This document shows, piece after piece, positions 1 through 12,777 of a DNA stretch of 64,000 bases. Each line of letters begins with the position of its first letter. Position 1 is the stretch's first letter. This DNA comes from Ectobius pallidus (Eukaryota > Arthropoda > Insecta > Blattodea > Ectobiidae): assembly GCA_964059195.1 (NCBI GenBank), contig CAXKWD010000006.1, positions 9,106,530 through 9,170,529 of the forward strand. Reading direction: 5' to 3'. Under the pieces are notes generated by a model. The model searched no databases. It worked only from the letters and a program-made list of their open reading frames with translations, and was not told the DNA's origin. The translations under genes were made by a program, and so were the position numbers.

Positions 1-1690
1 CCAATCAGATTGACTTTTGCATGAAATCATGTTACTTAGGCTTAATCGCATGCTGAAAAATAAAAATAAAATAATTTTCTAATATCAACCTTCATATTTG
101 TGACACTGTAATAATTTTTGTGCTCATTTCAACCCCCAAATGTATACTTCTAATGTCCAAAATTTAATTTTATAATTGCAAATAGTGTTGAAGATATCGA
201 ACAGTTACTGCAATGCCTGCTTGGGCATGGTCTCTTGGTGTATGAGCCCCTTAAGACACTTTTTCAGTGATATTATGGTGTTATTTAAATTAATATATAA
301 TTATGAACAACTATGAGGCCAATTGTAATGTTTCAAAGTACTGTGTAAATTAAATACTAATGAATTCATTTTAAGTTAACCTAAAACGCAATTAATTTAT
401 TTCAAGGGTTTTATAAATGTCATAAAAGCAGTAGGCAAGATAAGATACTCTTATTTGCTTAAACTTTACTATTTGCTTTATCTATATAAAAATAATTTTA
501 TAATTGGCTTGTGTTCTATAAATTAAGTAAAAACTCCTACTGAATAATTTTTTTACTTTCTCTGCCTGTACCATAGGTAATACAGATAAAGGAAGTATTG
601 TTTTCGACCCCAACTTTGAAGTTGAGTTTTTAGCCCAAATACACATTTTGAGGTATTCTGAATCCCCAAATACTATTTTCGGAAACATGTCTGTGTGAAG
701 TGTGTCAACAGCCTAGCTCCAGAATGGAAAATCGTAAGAATTTTTTTTTGTATTTGGGTTGGGTACCTTCTGAAGATGTGACTCAAGGATTGGCGACAAG
801 TTTCTCTTGTTTTTAAAGGGACTTTACATGAAAAAATGTTCGTTTTTCGCGATTTTATCGATTTGTTTAAATTTTGCACATGGGTTGCTTATAAGTTACT
901 TGGACTTAAAACTTTATTTGAAACTTTTTTCGAAGAAATTCTCTTTAGGGTAGTTATAAGCCACCCACTCTGAATACGTGCTAAAAGTTTTATTTGAAAT
1001 ATTTTTTCGAAGAAAATCTCTAAAGTGTAGTCTTTATCAGAATGTGAAGTGAGAAAAATGTATTGTGCATGCTTAAAGTAAAGAAAGTTATGAGAGTACA
1101 ATAAATATATTTTATTTGGGTTGTGTATCCTTCGGGGATGTGATGTGTTAAGGACATTCTCTTTATTTTTACACCCAATTTACATTACAAGAATGTCATA
1201 CACAATAATTATATTATACTGAGAGACTAACTTTTATTGGAACAGAGATTGGAAAGTTCATTCCTTTCACTGAGTATGAATCCAGCAACATTTTGTTAAA
1301 ATGAGTATTCTGAAAAGGGCTACATCTTACTTTCTGTTAATCGTTAAAATGAATACTTTCACACAAACAAGGTGAGTTGCAATGGAAATATATAACTACT
1401 TCGAGATTGCATATTTTTTTATAATCATAATTTAAATCAGACATTGGCAAACTATTGCGGAATTTGCTAATTGGATTCCCCGAGATACCATCCTTATTAT
1501 AAGGTATATATATATATGACAGTAAACATTACTAAAAACCATTGGCATTTTGCGAATTTCTCCTATTATTATAAATCCGCCTTTTCCCCCTATAAGCGTC
1601 TTGCAACATGACAGTACGTGTAATATAAACGCCCACTTTCAAAATATATACATGAAATTAAACTCCCGCCCAATTTGGAAATTATAATAA

Positions 1691-3331
1691 TAGGGATGTA
1701 GCTCGCCAAACTTCTCCGCTAGATAGCGCGGGTGTACTAGCCGGTATGCGCTAGCTGTTCGTCACTTGTTTTTCCAGTTTTCTTCTGCTGGCTTCATGCT
1801 TTTAAATGGCGCTCCAACTTCTCAGTCTGAAAAATATGTTCGTAATTTTATATTTTTATAGAGGACACGAGGCTACTATACGTACTTCCTTGTCTACTGG
1901 GCCCTTCTAGAATGTTGAAGTGTCAAAAATACGAAAGAAAAATCCCAGCAGATAGGCTCTAAATAACACTAAAAAGGATGGATTAACGAACAAATATTGT
2001 GAGATATTTCCGATACAGACGACATTATTTTGTACTCTACTTGCAGTAATGCGTTATTAATGTATGAATATTTATATGCATTGCGGGGATTAGATATTCT
2101 TGAATTTTTAAATTAATATTAAATTTGCCGTGAGCATCGAGAAGATGTTATGGGCCATTTAAAAATAGAGTAAATTACAATAAATAAATTAAAATTACCT
2201 AGTAACGCAATGATAATTACAGTACATTGTATTAGTTTTATACCTTTGTTAAACTGTATCTTTAGTGCACCTTTATATTTAAATACCACTTCCCTGTTTA
2301 ATTTATTTAGTTATTTTAGGCCTATTTATTTTACTTTGCTGTATAAATATGTGTATATTAGGCTACTGTAGCCTTCTATTGCATCTGATATCAAAATATA
2401 AATTCTGTGATTTCTAAATAGCTAAGTTAGATTGACGGCCTCGAATAAAAATTGTGACAATAGCGTTGCCAATTTAATAGGCTACATAACTTAACGTATG
2501 ATAATTATTAAATTCTGCCTTTATAATCTGCTATGTCATGCAATGAAATATTCTGTTTCATAGCTAGAAATGAAAATCATGTAACGATGGTCTAGCATAA
2601 CTTACCGATAATAAAAGGAATAAGAAAGAATGAGGAATTAGAAGAAGAAAAAAAGGCCTAATCGATTCCCAAGTTCCCATCTTTTTTAACTACGAGGGAC
2701 AGGAAAGGTAAGTTTTCGTGATGTAAACATATTTTAATATTTTGATTTTGAATACTTTTTAATATGACGGTATAGGCTAAATATGCATTTGATATAGAAA
2801 ATAAATAATATTAAAAATTGTCTGCGAAAACACACCACATTAATCAGTGTTTATCACGTATATCAATTAGTATTTTACTGTCTGAACCCTAGAGGTATAT
2901 TCTTTTAGTTGCTTTGAATCATACGCAATCGCCAAATTAGCAGTACTGTATATAAATATTCATATCTGCATAACATTTTGTACGTCGGGAACATAGTAAT
3001 GTAGTTAATAGCGGGCATTTCACGCAGTATTTGTCAGCTTATTCTTCTTTCTTTTCGACTTATATAGCGTCTATCTTTTGCAATTTTTCTTAAAGTTTTT
3101 TCACGTAAATATATTCAGGAAGTGTCCAGTATACAAAGAAATGCGCCTAGTAGCGTTTTACCCGCTACAAAAAAAGAAAAGTTCGAACGTATTTTTCAGT
3201 CTGCTAAGATGTAACGCCATTTAAAAGCATGGAACCAGCAGACAACAACTCGAAAAACAAGTGACGAACGGCTAGCGCATACCGGCTAGAGCAGTGGAGA
3301 CATCTGTTGGTTCTAGTTCGCTACATCCCTA
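1691..3331 (+). mobile_element. DNA element 'A' copy 1, TIR tagggatgtagc
   Basis: The element begins tagggatgtag and ends ctacatcccta, with TAA on each side (1688-1690 and 3332-3334), a possible 3-bp TSD. Its terminal regions are diverged inverted repeats of several hundred bases; the words around 1737-1775 recur in reverse complement at 3245-3290. A second copy in the opposite orientation lies at 33112-34765. No long ORF is present, so it is non-autonomous. A 3-bp TAA TSD would fit PIF/Harbinger, but copy 2 lacks a clear TSD. Confidence 0.75.
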
Positions 3332-3359
3332 TAATATGATGGATATCGCACAATGTGCA

Positions 3360-3620
3360 TTATGTAGTACAAAAGTTTGTCATAGAGTTTTCCCTTTTTT
3401 TGCACCATTGCAGGTGGTATCGGTCACATATTACTCCGCACAGTTTGCACCTGCAGTCAACGTTTGGGTCGTGGAACTTCTCCGTCTGGCATATTCGATG
3501 ATGAAATCCGTGTACGGCGTATCTTGTGACCACATGTCGTAGGTCATATCTGGCTTGAGTCCACTCCCTGTGGGTCATCGCGTCTGTTGCGTAGAAAGTT
3601 GGCCATTTGGAAATTATTAA
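3360..3620 (-). pseudogene. Fragment of a retrotransposon polyprotein C-terminus (zinc-knuckle-like)
   Basis: The minus-strand frame is open and ends at a stop near 3360. It contains a CRCKLC segment followed after about a dozen residues by HLQWC, giving a Cys-Cys-His-Cys pattern. It is preceded by a His-rich stretch (HGFHHR). This resembles the end of R1/Jockey-type ORF2 proteins, where a region after RNase H has a similar Cys/His pattern. Only about 85 codons remain and there is no start, so this is the 3' end of a truncated insertion. The family is a guess; a chance ORF is possible. Confidence 0.4.
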
Positions 3621-5965
3621 TTTGGAAATTATGAAATCACATTCCCGCACTCCATCAGCCAATGATATTCATTGCAGTTTGTCAAGACAGATTTCTCATA
3701 GCTACTTTCATTGCCAACATTCACGAAAATTCACAAAGTTATTGGTGGGCCTCAACAACGGGTCTCCAGATACCAACAGGGAGTTACAGAATCGCTCACG
3801 CTCCGGCCGTTGGTATCTTGCTGTCGGTTGTTGAGCTCTCAACAACACCAATGTGTTGGTGGCGAAAGTTACAGAATTCGACCCCAGGTGACAATTATTT
3901 CTATACTGCTCAGAAGGAAGATTAAATTTCGTCATGGTAACTCGTTTGCCCACCATCGATAAAAACACTATTCCTAAAATATCTGCTTTTCCATTCCTTT
4001 GGAATATCAAATATTGCTTCCTCTATGCATTCCACAGGCAGCAGGGGCGGTATTCTGTAACTTTCGTCACCAACGCATTGGTGTTGTTGAGAGCTCAACA
4101 ACCGACAGCAAGATACCAACGGCCAGAGCGTGAGCGATTCTGTAACTCCCTGTTGGTATCTGGAGAACCGTTGTTGAGGCCCACCAATAACTTTGTGAAT
4201 TTTCGTGAATGTTGGCAATGAAAGTAGCTATGAGAAATCTGTCTTAACAAACTGCAATGAATATCATTGGCTGATGGAGTGCGGGAATGTGATTTCATAA
4301 TTTCCAAACTGGGCGGGAGTTTAATTTCATGTATATATTTTGAAAGTGGGCGTTTATATTACACGTACTGTCATGTTGCAAGACGCTTATAGGGGGAAAA
4401 GGCGGATTTATAATAATAGGAGAAATTCGCAAAATGCCAATGGTTTTTAGTAATGTTTACTGTCATATATATATATAAGGAGGGTATCTCGGGGAATCCA
4501 ATTAGCAAATTCCGCAATAGTTTGCCAATGTCTGATTTAAATTATGATTATAAAAAAATATGCAATCTCGAAGTAGTTATATATTTCCATTGCAACTCAC
4601 CTTGTTTGTGTGAAAGTATTCATTTTAACGATTAACAGAAAGTAAGATGTAGCCCTTTTCAGAATACTCATTTTAACAAAATGTTGCTGGATTCATACTC
4701 AGTGAAAGGAATGAACTTTCCAATCTCTGTTCAAATAAAAGTTAGTCTCTCAGTATAATATAATTATTGTGTATGACATTCTTGTAATGTAAATTGGTTG
4801 TATAAATAAAGAGATTGTCCTTAACACATCACATCCCCGAAGGATACACAACCCAAATAAAATATATTTATTGTACTCTCATAACTTTCTTTACTTTAAG
4901 CATGCACAATACATTTTTCTCACTTCACATTCTGATAAAGACTACACTTTAGAGATTTTCTTCGAAAAAATATTTCAAATAAAACTTTTAGCACGTATTC
5001 AGAGTGGGTGGCTTATAACTACCCTAAAGAGAATTTCTTCGAAAAAAGTTTCAAATAAAGTTTTAAGTCCAAGTAACTTATAAGCAACCCATGTGCAAAA
5101 TTTAAACAAATCGATAAAATCGCGAAAAACGAACATTTTTTCATGTAAAGTCCCTTTAAAAACAAGAGAAACTTGTCGCCAATCCTTGAGTCACATCTTC
5201 AGAAGGTACCCAACCCAAATACAAAAAAAAATTCTTACGATTTTCCATTCTGGAGCTAGGCTGTTGACACACTTCACACAGACATGTTTCCGAAAATAGT
5301 ATTTGGGGATTCAGAATACCTCAAAATGTGTATTTGGGCTAAAAACTCAACTTCAAAGTTGGGGTCGAAAACAATACTTCCTTTATCTGTATTACCTATG
5401 GTACAGGCAGAGAAAGTAAAAAAAAAATTCAGTAGGAGTTTTTACTTAATTTATAGAACACAAGCCAATTATAAAATTATTTTTATATAGATAAAGCAAA
5501 TAGTAAAGTTTAAGCAAATAAGAGTATCTTATCTTGCCTACTGCTTTTATGACATTTATAAAACCCTTGAAATAAATTAATTGCGTTTTAGGTTAACTTA
5601 AAATGAATTCATTAGTATTTAATTTACACAGTACTTTGAAACATTACAATTGGCCTCATAGTTGTTCATAATTATATATTAATTTAAATAACACCATAAT
5701 ATCACTGAAAAAGTGTCTTAAGGGGCTCATACACCAAGAGACCATGCCCAAGCAGGCATTGCAGTAACTGTTCGATATCTTCAACACTATTTGCAATAAT
5801 AAAATGAAATTTTGGACATTAGAAGTATACATTTGGCGGTTGAAATGAGCACAAAAATTATTACAGTGTCACAAATATGAAGGTTGATATTAGAAAATTA
5901 TTTTATTTTTCTGCATGCGATTAAGCCTAAGTAACATGATTTCATGCAAAAGTCAATCTGATTGG

Positions 5966-7261
5966 TGTAATATTTTTTTTATTCACAGCTGACACTATAA
6001 TCTCGAGGATAAACCATCAATTTATACTGTGGTATGCCTGATACAATTTTCAGGCATTTTAAAATTTCAATATAAAATTATTACGAATTTTTTCACATCA
6101 TGTTCACAAGTGAAATAATCTTGTGTTGCAAATACATCAGGTTATTTAGGTTTATCCTCTAGAACACACAAAAAACTATGGGTGTGCAAAGTTTCATGCA
6201 ATTTGGACCATTACTTTAAGAGATATTGTGCCTTTTGTGTTGAAAATATCAAGTTATGGGAAAATGGCTCTGAAAATTCAACATGCATTTCAACTTACAT
6301 AGTATAAGCCACACCCACTTGACGGAAAATCACGAGATACAATATAGCTCATATTATTATAAAAGGAATTAGAGGGAATAAAATAGATGGTTTAAATTAG
6401 ACAAAAAATTGGTAAAGCCAATATTGTAGCTAGATTTAAATAATATTTTCAATGACAAAAGGCTACATTGGCAGGGAGGCATATTTTTTGTGCAGTTAAA
6501 AACAGATGCTTCTCTAAGTGTGAAAAGTTTTATAAACTAGTAAACGCTATATAGGCTACCAGTATATTTAAAAGTAAGGACAATGTACATCATATTTTGC
6601 TGAGTGATATAGTACACACACACTTACAAAGTAAACTTTGGTACAAAAAAACTATTATATGTATCATGAGTTCATGGCACTTTGCTCAGTTCTAATAAGC
6701 ACAGTCTTCGTCATTATTTCCTGAAAATTACAAAAAGCCAACATCATCTCACTACTTGAAGCATTGCTTGAGTGGGATGTTTTTCTCAATTGCAAATGAC
6801 CTACTTGTGCACTGTTCTTTCGAATGAACTGAACAAAATTTTACACTACATTAAAAAATGTAGGCCTACATAGAGGTGACACCCATAAGTGTTCGTTAAG
6901 CTTATTATTGGTGCATATTATGTTGTCCACTCTTTAATGCAGATCACATGGATTACAATTCCAAATCTGAAACAAGATAAAGTAAAATAATTAATATTAT
7001 GTGCAATTATGCAAACATAACCTCAAACATGCTTGTTGCAAAATAAAATTATGTATTTAGTTTTTATATTGATAAAAACATATTAACAAATACTAAGAAT
7101 CTATTCATTAATGGATATACACTGTACCTTCTCTGTTATTACGAAAATATAGCTATTGACACCATCACGAAGTCGCCCAATTAGGATATAAGCGGCCATT
7201 GTATCACAAATATGTCGATATTTCTGCAAATTTTGCGATATTTTGGTACTTTCGAGTTGTT
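5966..7261. other. AT-rich spacer without recognisable features
   Basis: No ORF, RNA gene or clear repeat was recognised here. The sequence is AT-rich and stops are dense in all frames. Confidence 0.5.
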
Positions 7262-7436
7262 GTTGAGCTCACCGAGGGGTTTGGAGCCGTCGGTGTGTCA
7301 CCAATATTTCCAGCAATATATTGGTGTGATTTCAAGATCGATACTTGACACCAATAGTTACAGAATAACTTTTTCTAGTTACATTGGTGTAATCGTAGTT
7401 GAGAGCGTTGGTGGAGTTACAGAATACGGCCCCAGG
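7262..7436 (+). repeat. Repeat fragment related to the inner arms of the 1-5965 foldback
   Basis: The words ttgagctc, caccaata, ttggtg and the ending agttacagaatacggcccc recur with small changes at 3780-3886 and in reverse complement at 4040-4150. In both places a gttacagaat(a/t)cg core is followed by cccc. It is therefore a diverged partial copy of the same repeat family. Confidence 0.5.
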
Positions 7437-8129
7437 AGAAATTTTACCACCGGATTTTCCCTTCTCAATCTCCTCAATACCACTCCTCACCCACATCTCC
7501 ATCATATCTATTCAAACACACCCCCTGGTTGCCGATTATACTCCATGCTTCGTATACCTTTCTTGTTACGCAATCATCTTTGATTCTTAAAATGTTTACC
7601 TCACCAATATTATGTTTGTTTTCTGTCATATGTTAACCGAGTCCAGTAGAGCATTTACCACTACTTACATCCCTTTACATGCTCATGGATCCTAGTTTTA
7701 AAGTCCCTCCCTGTTTCTTTGACACCGCACAATCACTGAATTTACTGAATACACTCCAGGAAAATTCATTTTGTCATTATTCGTGCCAAGACATTTATAC
7801 TGGGAAAACATTTTTTCAATAGTTTTTTTCCGTTTTATATGCGGGTACTATTCCGTATTTCCGGAAAACTTTCCCTATGCGTTCACTAATGCAGGGATTA
7901 TGGCAATCCTATACATCCCATGTTATTGTTTTCTTTCCTTTTATCATTTTTTTAGGCACTTCCATTTTCAGTACTTTTCCATATATTGTCTATTTTTCTA
8001 CCACAATACCCACTTATTTCTGCTAGTCTAAATATTACTTCCTTTTCCGTTTTTAATGCTTCTTGATTGTTGCATAAACCGATGGCTCTATGACCAAAAT
8101 TGCGCCTTATTTCCGCTGAGGAAGACTCA
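7437..8129. other. Spacer without recognisable features
   Basis: Pyrimidine-rich, with no convincing gene or repeat. Short ORFs here show no domain. Confidence 0.4.
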
Positions 8130-9178
8130 CCCTAGTAGCACACTTCGTTGGCCTAACGGAGGGATTTGGTTGGCATGGTTGGGATATGTTGGGAAAACGT
8201 TCGTTGTAATTTCCTCGGTTAGCCCAATGTACGTTTCCGTTGCGTCATGCGTTAAGTCCTACCGTTGGGGTTATGACGTTGGCCCATCGCGGGGGCTCCC
8301 TACCGTTGTGATTATGATTGCTGGCCCAACAATAAATTTCGTTGTAATGTGATCGCATTTATGTTAAAATTAAAAAGTGTTGAAATAACATTATAAGCGT
8401 TAAATTTTCATTTCCTATAAAATAAAACAATTTTAATTCATTAATTATTCGAGCTCTTTGTGCGCGTTACATGCTAAATCTCCACCTCTTCCTGCCAAGT
8501 CTTCGGCAATTTCCGGCGTAGTTCGGGCCATCACGAAGACATGAAGATACAACAGTTATTCGCCATCTTGATATGTTGAAGAATCCGAATGGTGTTTTTA
8601 CTTCTATTAATATTAGGGCTCTTTATTTGTTCTCTGAAAATAACGTTATCATATATTCACATCAAATATTCAAAATACGAGATGTATATCCTTCTTACTA
8701 TTTATCATGTATTACACATCTCTGTAGTAAATAGGCTAGAAGAATTCTCGATTTTTATTTCAACGATCTAATAGCGTAGTGGTTAAAGCGATAGACTATA
8801 ACGCTAGCGGTTCCGAGATCGAATCCCCATAGGTGCGAATTTTATACGATAGGAATAGGTAGGTAGGGTGAAGGAGAGAAGGGAGTTAATAGGGAAAAGA
8901 GGAGAAAAGGGATGAAAGAGAAAATAAAATATTAAATTTTGTGTGCTTCTAGTATTTCCGCCAGATGTCTCTGCGCTGCGCTGCGTAGTAGTTCCACCAT
9001 TACCTAATAGATGTCTCTCAACTGTTGGGATTTTGTTGTATATTGGTTGGCTACAGTTGACAGTTGGTTGGATAAAACGCTCCTTTGCAACCGAACCCCG
9101 ACGGACATTCCTAACCGTTGACCAACGAAACATGGCGATCATTCCCCAACATTGGCCCAACGATCTGTGCTACTAGGG
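8130..9178. mobile_element. Inverted-repeat DNA element, TIR ccctagtagcaca..cgttgg
   Basis: The left end reads ccctagtagcacacttcgttgg and the right end is its near reverse complement (ccaacgatctgtgctactaggg). Both subterminal regions repeat gttgg/ccaac words many times. The interior is AT-rich and holds a SINE (8770-9017). No transposase ORF is present. TSDs are unclear; at most CA flanks both ends. Probably a non-autonomous DNA transposon. Confidence 0.55.
8770..9017 (+). mobile_element. tRNA-derived SINE, family A
   Basis: The head carries tRNA-like RNA polymerase III promoter boxes: an A-box-like tagcgtagtggttaaagcg and a B-box-like ggttccgagatcgaatcccc. The body follows with ggaataggtaggtagggtgaag and a purine-rich segment, then a 3' region ending tagttccaccattacctaat. 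The same order recurs at 26790-27296 (-), 48488-48735 (-), 50248-50480 (+) and 50984-51225 (+). Confidence 0.75.
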
Positions 9179-9387
9179 CAAGGGTAGAGTTGAAACATTG
9201 TTTTTTTAACTTTTATCCAATGGTTAAAAATAATTTTATAAACATCTTTTAATTGTATGTGAAACGGTGGAATTCAGGACCGATATGGATGTTTTATTTA
9301 ACAATTTCTACGCTTGTACATGTTATTGGACGCGTCAAATCAACTACACACCAATTCTACATTAAATTACATGTTTGCAGTTATAAA

Positions 9388-10185
9388 GATGGATACATTA
9401 ATAGCCTAGGCTATAACAAAGTTCATCTAACCGATAATATACAATTTTTCTAGTACAGTATTATGAATTATTTCACACACAAATTAATAACCAATGCCAG
9501 CTTCATTACTACTTTTCAGTTTAATACCATAACAAGCTAGTAACATAATGTAAGATAAAATGATAACATAATAACGAAACATACATCAACATAAATGTTT
9601 CGCATATCCGCCATGTTGCGTGTTTATCTACCGTTTCGCCAGATATCTAGTGATTTGTGGTGCGATAGTTTGTCGGGCGTTTTATCGAACGATTAGCCGC
9701 CATCGAACGTTTCAGAAACGCTTACGGATTGAATAATGCCATCTAGTAGATATCTTACGTTTTGGAAACCCGGCTCTAGTGTTTCACAATCCATTAACGC
9801 CGGGTTTCCGAAACGTAAGATATCTACTAGATGGCATTATTCAATCCGTAAGCGTTTCTGAAACGATCGATGGCGGCTAATCGTTCTATAAAACGCCCGA
9901 CAAACTATCGCACCATAAATCACTAGATATCTGGCGAAACGGTAGATAAACACGCAACATGGCGGAAATGCGAAATATTTATGTTGATGTATCTTTCGTT
10001 ATTATGTTACCATTTAATCTTACATTATGTTACTAGCTTGTTATGGTATTAAAATTAAAAGTAGTAATGAAGCTGGCATTGGTTATTAATTTGTGTGTGA
10101 AATAATTCATAATACTGTACTAGAAAAATTGTATATTATCGGTTAGATGAACTTTGTTATAGCCTAGGCTATTAATGTATCCATC
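9388..10185. repeat. Long near-perfect hairpin at the end of the second foldback
   Basis: Arms of about 385 bp (9388-9774 and 9799-10185) are almost exact reverse complements around a ~25-bp spacer. The right arm doubles as the left terminus of the larger foldback 9799-17116, so the left arm is an extra head-to-head copy of the same terminus. Confidence 0.85.
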
Positions 10186-11174
10186 GTTTATTTGTATTAA
10201 TTTCATTTTCTGTTGTAAGTTAATACTTTAAGAAAACATCGCGAATATTAATTCACATCATATTTTCTTGCTGGTCATCTTCAATGCCAGATCGTATAAG
10301 GCCTAGGTCTATACAGAAGTAAATATTCCCTGAAAGAAATACAGCAATCCTTTCAAGAAGTAGCCTACGATGATATTCAGATTCGGAAAAAATGTAGCTT
10401 AAGTATATTAATTTTATTTTCTGATGCAACACTTTATGAAGAAAATATTGCCATTTTACAGCACGAATATTAATACATAATCATCATCTTTCTCGTCATC
10501 TTCATCTTGAGGCAATAATTGGGCCTAGAGATGTGTAAAGCAAAAGTATTCCCTGGAAGAATTAGATGTTTGACGATATTAAGTTTCGGAAAGAATCAGG
10601 CTGTCAAAGCAATGACCTATGGACAGACAGGCCATCTTATTAAATAAGGAAGCATGCCTTTTTCAGCGTTAAATAGCCCATCATTAGAAATGAGAACAAA
10701 TCGCAGCATTCCTTTCTCAGTGGTAAATCAGCTATAACTTCATTAATGTGTTACGCTTTATGCATTACGTTGTCAGATTGTAATGGGTGACATTTTCGCT
10801 AATGCACAAGTCTAGCAGTCGAAATTGCCGAAGTTTCTCTCATATTTCACATTCGTTTTACCAGAGAAACAGCTCACAAGAAAGAAGCAGAAAGAAAATT
10901 CAGCCATTTTGAATACATAGCAAGAAGCGCTCCGATTGGTTGCTAGTCAGTCACGGCCAACTTGATATTAGAGTAAGCACCGTGTCTCTATCTATTGACG
11001 AATTGCTCAACTCATTTATCTGACGTATCGCTATTTGCCGATCGTATTTGCTTTCGGAAACGGAAGGTGTTTATAGAGTGTATAAAATCTATAGAGCCAT
11101 TAGCTGTCTAGAAGATATCTGGAGCTTTTATGCAACCGGGCCTAAGGCCCGGTTGCATAAAAGCTCCAGATATT

Positions 11175-11427
11175 CCTCAGCAGGCTCGAACCAGACACCA
11201 CCAACACGACCATTGCCAACCTCGTCACTGAAAAGTTCCCTAAATCACAGGTAACTAGAATGAAGACCAAGTATAACTCATATGCGTCCTTTCACATCGA
11301 ACTCGAGGAAAATGACTTTAAGGATGCGTTTAATGCTGACTTTTGGCCTGAAGGTTCCCTACTTACGGAATTCTTTGGGAAATTAAGACCCAATCAGATC
11401 CATGAAGAAACAACTAACTCCGGCTGA
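11175..11427 (+). pseudogene. ORF1 (Gag-like) C-terminal fragment of the non-LTR element
   Basis: In frame the translation includes MKTKYNSYASFHIELEE, then FWPEGSLLTEFFG, ending at TGA near 11427. The pattern 'K.KYDSYASF ... FWPEGVLV..F' is typical of the last ~70 residues of ORF1 proteins of CR1-like elements, which act as nucleic-acid-binding chaperones. The zinc-finger or PHD region expected upstream is missing, because the copy begins within the foldback apex. Only the C-terminal part survives, so it is not functional by itself. Confidence 0.65.
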
Positions 11428-12777
11428 CTTACCAGCAAAACCGAAAGTGAGCCGTAATATATACGGTCATATCAAATTTACATATGTTTCACTCTTACCT
11501 CAATTTTTCTCGTATTAAAACTGCAGTTAAATGTAATATTTTTACTGGTTAAGCTTGTGTTTTCTTACTCTGTAGCGTTTCTCTTCTGATTCTGATATTA
11601 ATTCGCCCGAATCCCTGTATGTGGCGTTGTGTTCACTTACGTAAAGAGGACTTATGCTAATGAGTGGGAGGGGGAAGCCGGTTGGTGCGCTATGCGTGTA
11701 CTATTTGCGGAGCTGAGTCTATTGCTGGAGTTCGAAGTGTCTAGTTGTTTTTCTTTTGTGTTGTGTGGAGGCCTGTCATGGAGACTTTTGCTCAGGTGAG
11801 TTTTCCTTTAAATGGATTTGTTTGTAATTAACTCATGCTCACCTGTGAATTTTCGGCCATCAAAATTTGTTAGTTTCAGTTTGTAATTTCGGGGTTATAT
11901 ATAAGGGGAATTTTTGTATAGCGTTTTTCTAGTTTTTTGGCTTTGGAAATTTGCCTCCCATAAGTTTTCTAAATTAAATTCAAGGGGTGGGAGTTTTGTT
12001 CTACAGTTCAGTCGGGAAACAAAGATGAATTTTACAAAATTAAATGGTTTTCTCTCATTACATTGCCATATGCGGTGTAGGCTTAGCCCCAACTAGATAA
12101 TGACCGGTAGGCTCCGTGGATTATCATTGGCACTGTAAAACTAAAACACGCAAGGTGGCACTAATTCAGTTCCGAATTTAAAATAAAACTAGCCTAACCG
12201 ACTTTAGACAATTTCGAGTTTGATCCCTGTAGTAATGGATATAACTAGATAAATAAACTATGGTCAGACCCTGTGGAGTACTTGCAAGTACATGTAAATA
12301 AAATTTTAATCTGTTAATAAATAATTTGTTGTAATTTGTGAATTTTCTGAACAGGTTTTCGGGCCTGTTGGGCTAATATTGGTAAAATTGTACATATGTG
12401 AATTTTTGGGGTTATTGTATTATTAAATTAAAAGCCCTAGGGTCATTTTGCGTGTGGCAAAAAACCACCGAATAAGGAAGATGTTCTAGATGCTATTTCC
12501 TTAGAATGTTTTAAATTTTGCTTGAAATAATTGTTACCTGATTCAGAATAAATTGTATGTACAAAATTGAATTTATCTTGGTTTATTATTATTAATTACT
12601 TTGAAATATTAATTATTTGAATTTGATTAGGATTTGGGCCCAGTTACCAGTTGAGTATTTTCAGAGTCGGCTCACTATTTACTTAAGAACCTCTCTGACC
12701 TGCGTCTACATTCCTTAATTTTCCTTGGTTTATAGGAAGTTAAAAATAATCTGTGCTTTCGGCATAAATAAACGTGA
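11428..12777. other. Interval between ORF1 remnant and ORF2, with an exon-like start
   Basis: No long ORF is present. At 11777-11794 an ATG begins METFAQ and is followed at once by a strong splice-donor-like cag|gtgagt. A pyrimidine-poor acceptor-like ctgaacag lies near 12347-12354. This may be a spliced leader of the element, an unrelated insertion, or chance. The rest is AT-rich. Confidence 0.35.

Larger units (their letters stand above)
1686..3620 (-). mobile_element. 5'-truncated non-LTR retrotransposon fragment inside the foldback arm
   Basis: This stretch interrupts the left foldback arm and is flanked by the same 12 bases, tttggaaattat, at 1674-1685 and 3621-3632. The uninterrupted right arm has this word once, which is the signature of a target-site duplication. 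Without the nested element at 1691-3331, only about 290 bp remain, read on the minus strand, with a short TA-rich tail at 1686-1690. A further copy of the 12-mer at 3606-3617 is unexplained. Short length, variable-length TSD and a tail suggest a 5'-truncated LINE. Confidence 0.6.
1..5965. mobile_element. Giant foldback (inverted-repeat) element, ~2-kb arms
   Basis: Position 1 pairs with 5965 in reverse complement and the pairing continues inward. The left arm is 1-1685 plus 3633-3885 and the right arm is 4047-5965, with a loop of about 160 bp (3886-4046). The left arm is interrupted by 1686-3620, which is absent from the right arm, where the junction reads straight through at 4298-4309. The outer boundary may lie before the window, because the match starts at base 1. 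I see no transposase in the arms. Short ORFs that appear twice in mirror image (for example near 482-1101 and 4871-5490) are products of the duplication. The superfamily is not known; the structure is certain. Confidence 0.85.

Noticed and set aside
482..1101. Short minus-strand ORFs, with twins at 4871-5490
   Set aside because: They are mirror copies through the foldback arms; duplication explains the repeated peptides and no domain is visible.
3607..4307. Many overlapping ORFs on both strands
   Set aside because: They arise because the inner foldback arms are inverted copies; they read through palindromic sequence.
8773..8840. Functional tRNA gene
   Set aside because: A and B boxes are present, but the region does not fold into an acceptor stem and is followed by a SINE body; the same holds for 20000, 26883, 48670, 50250, 50985 and 58200.
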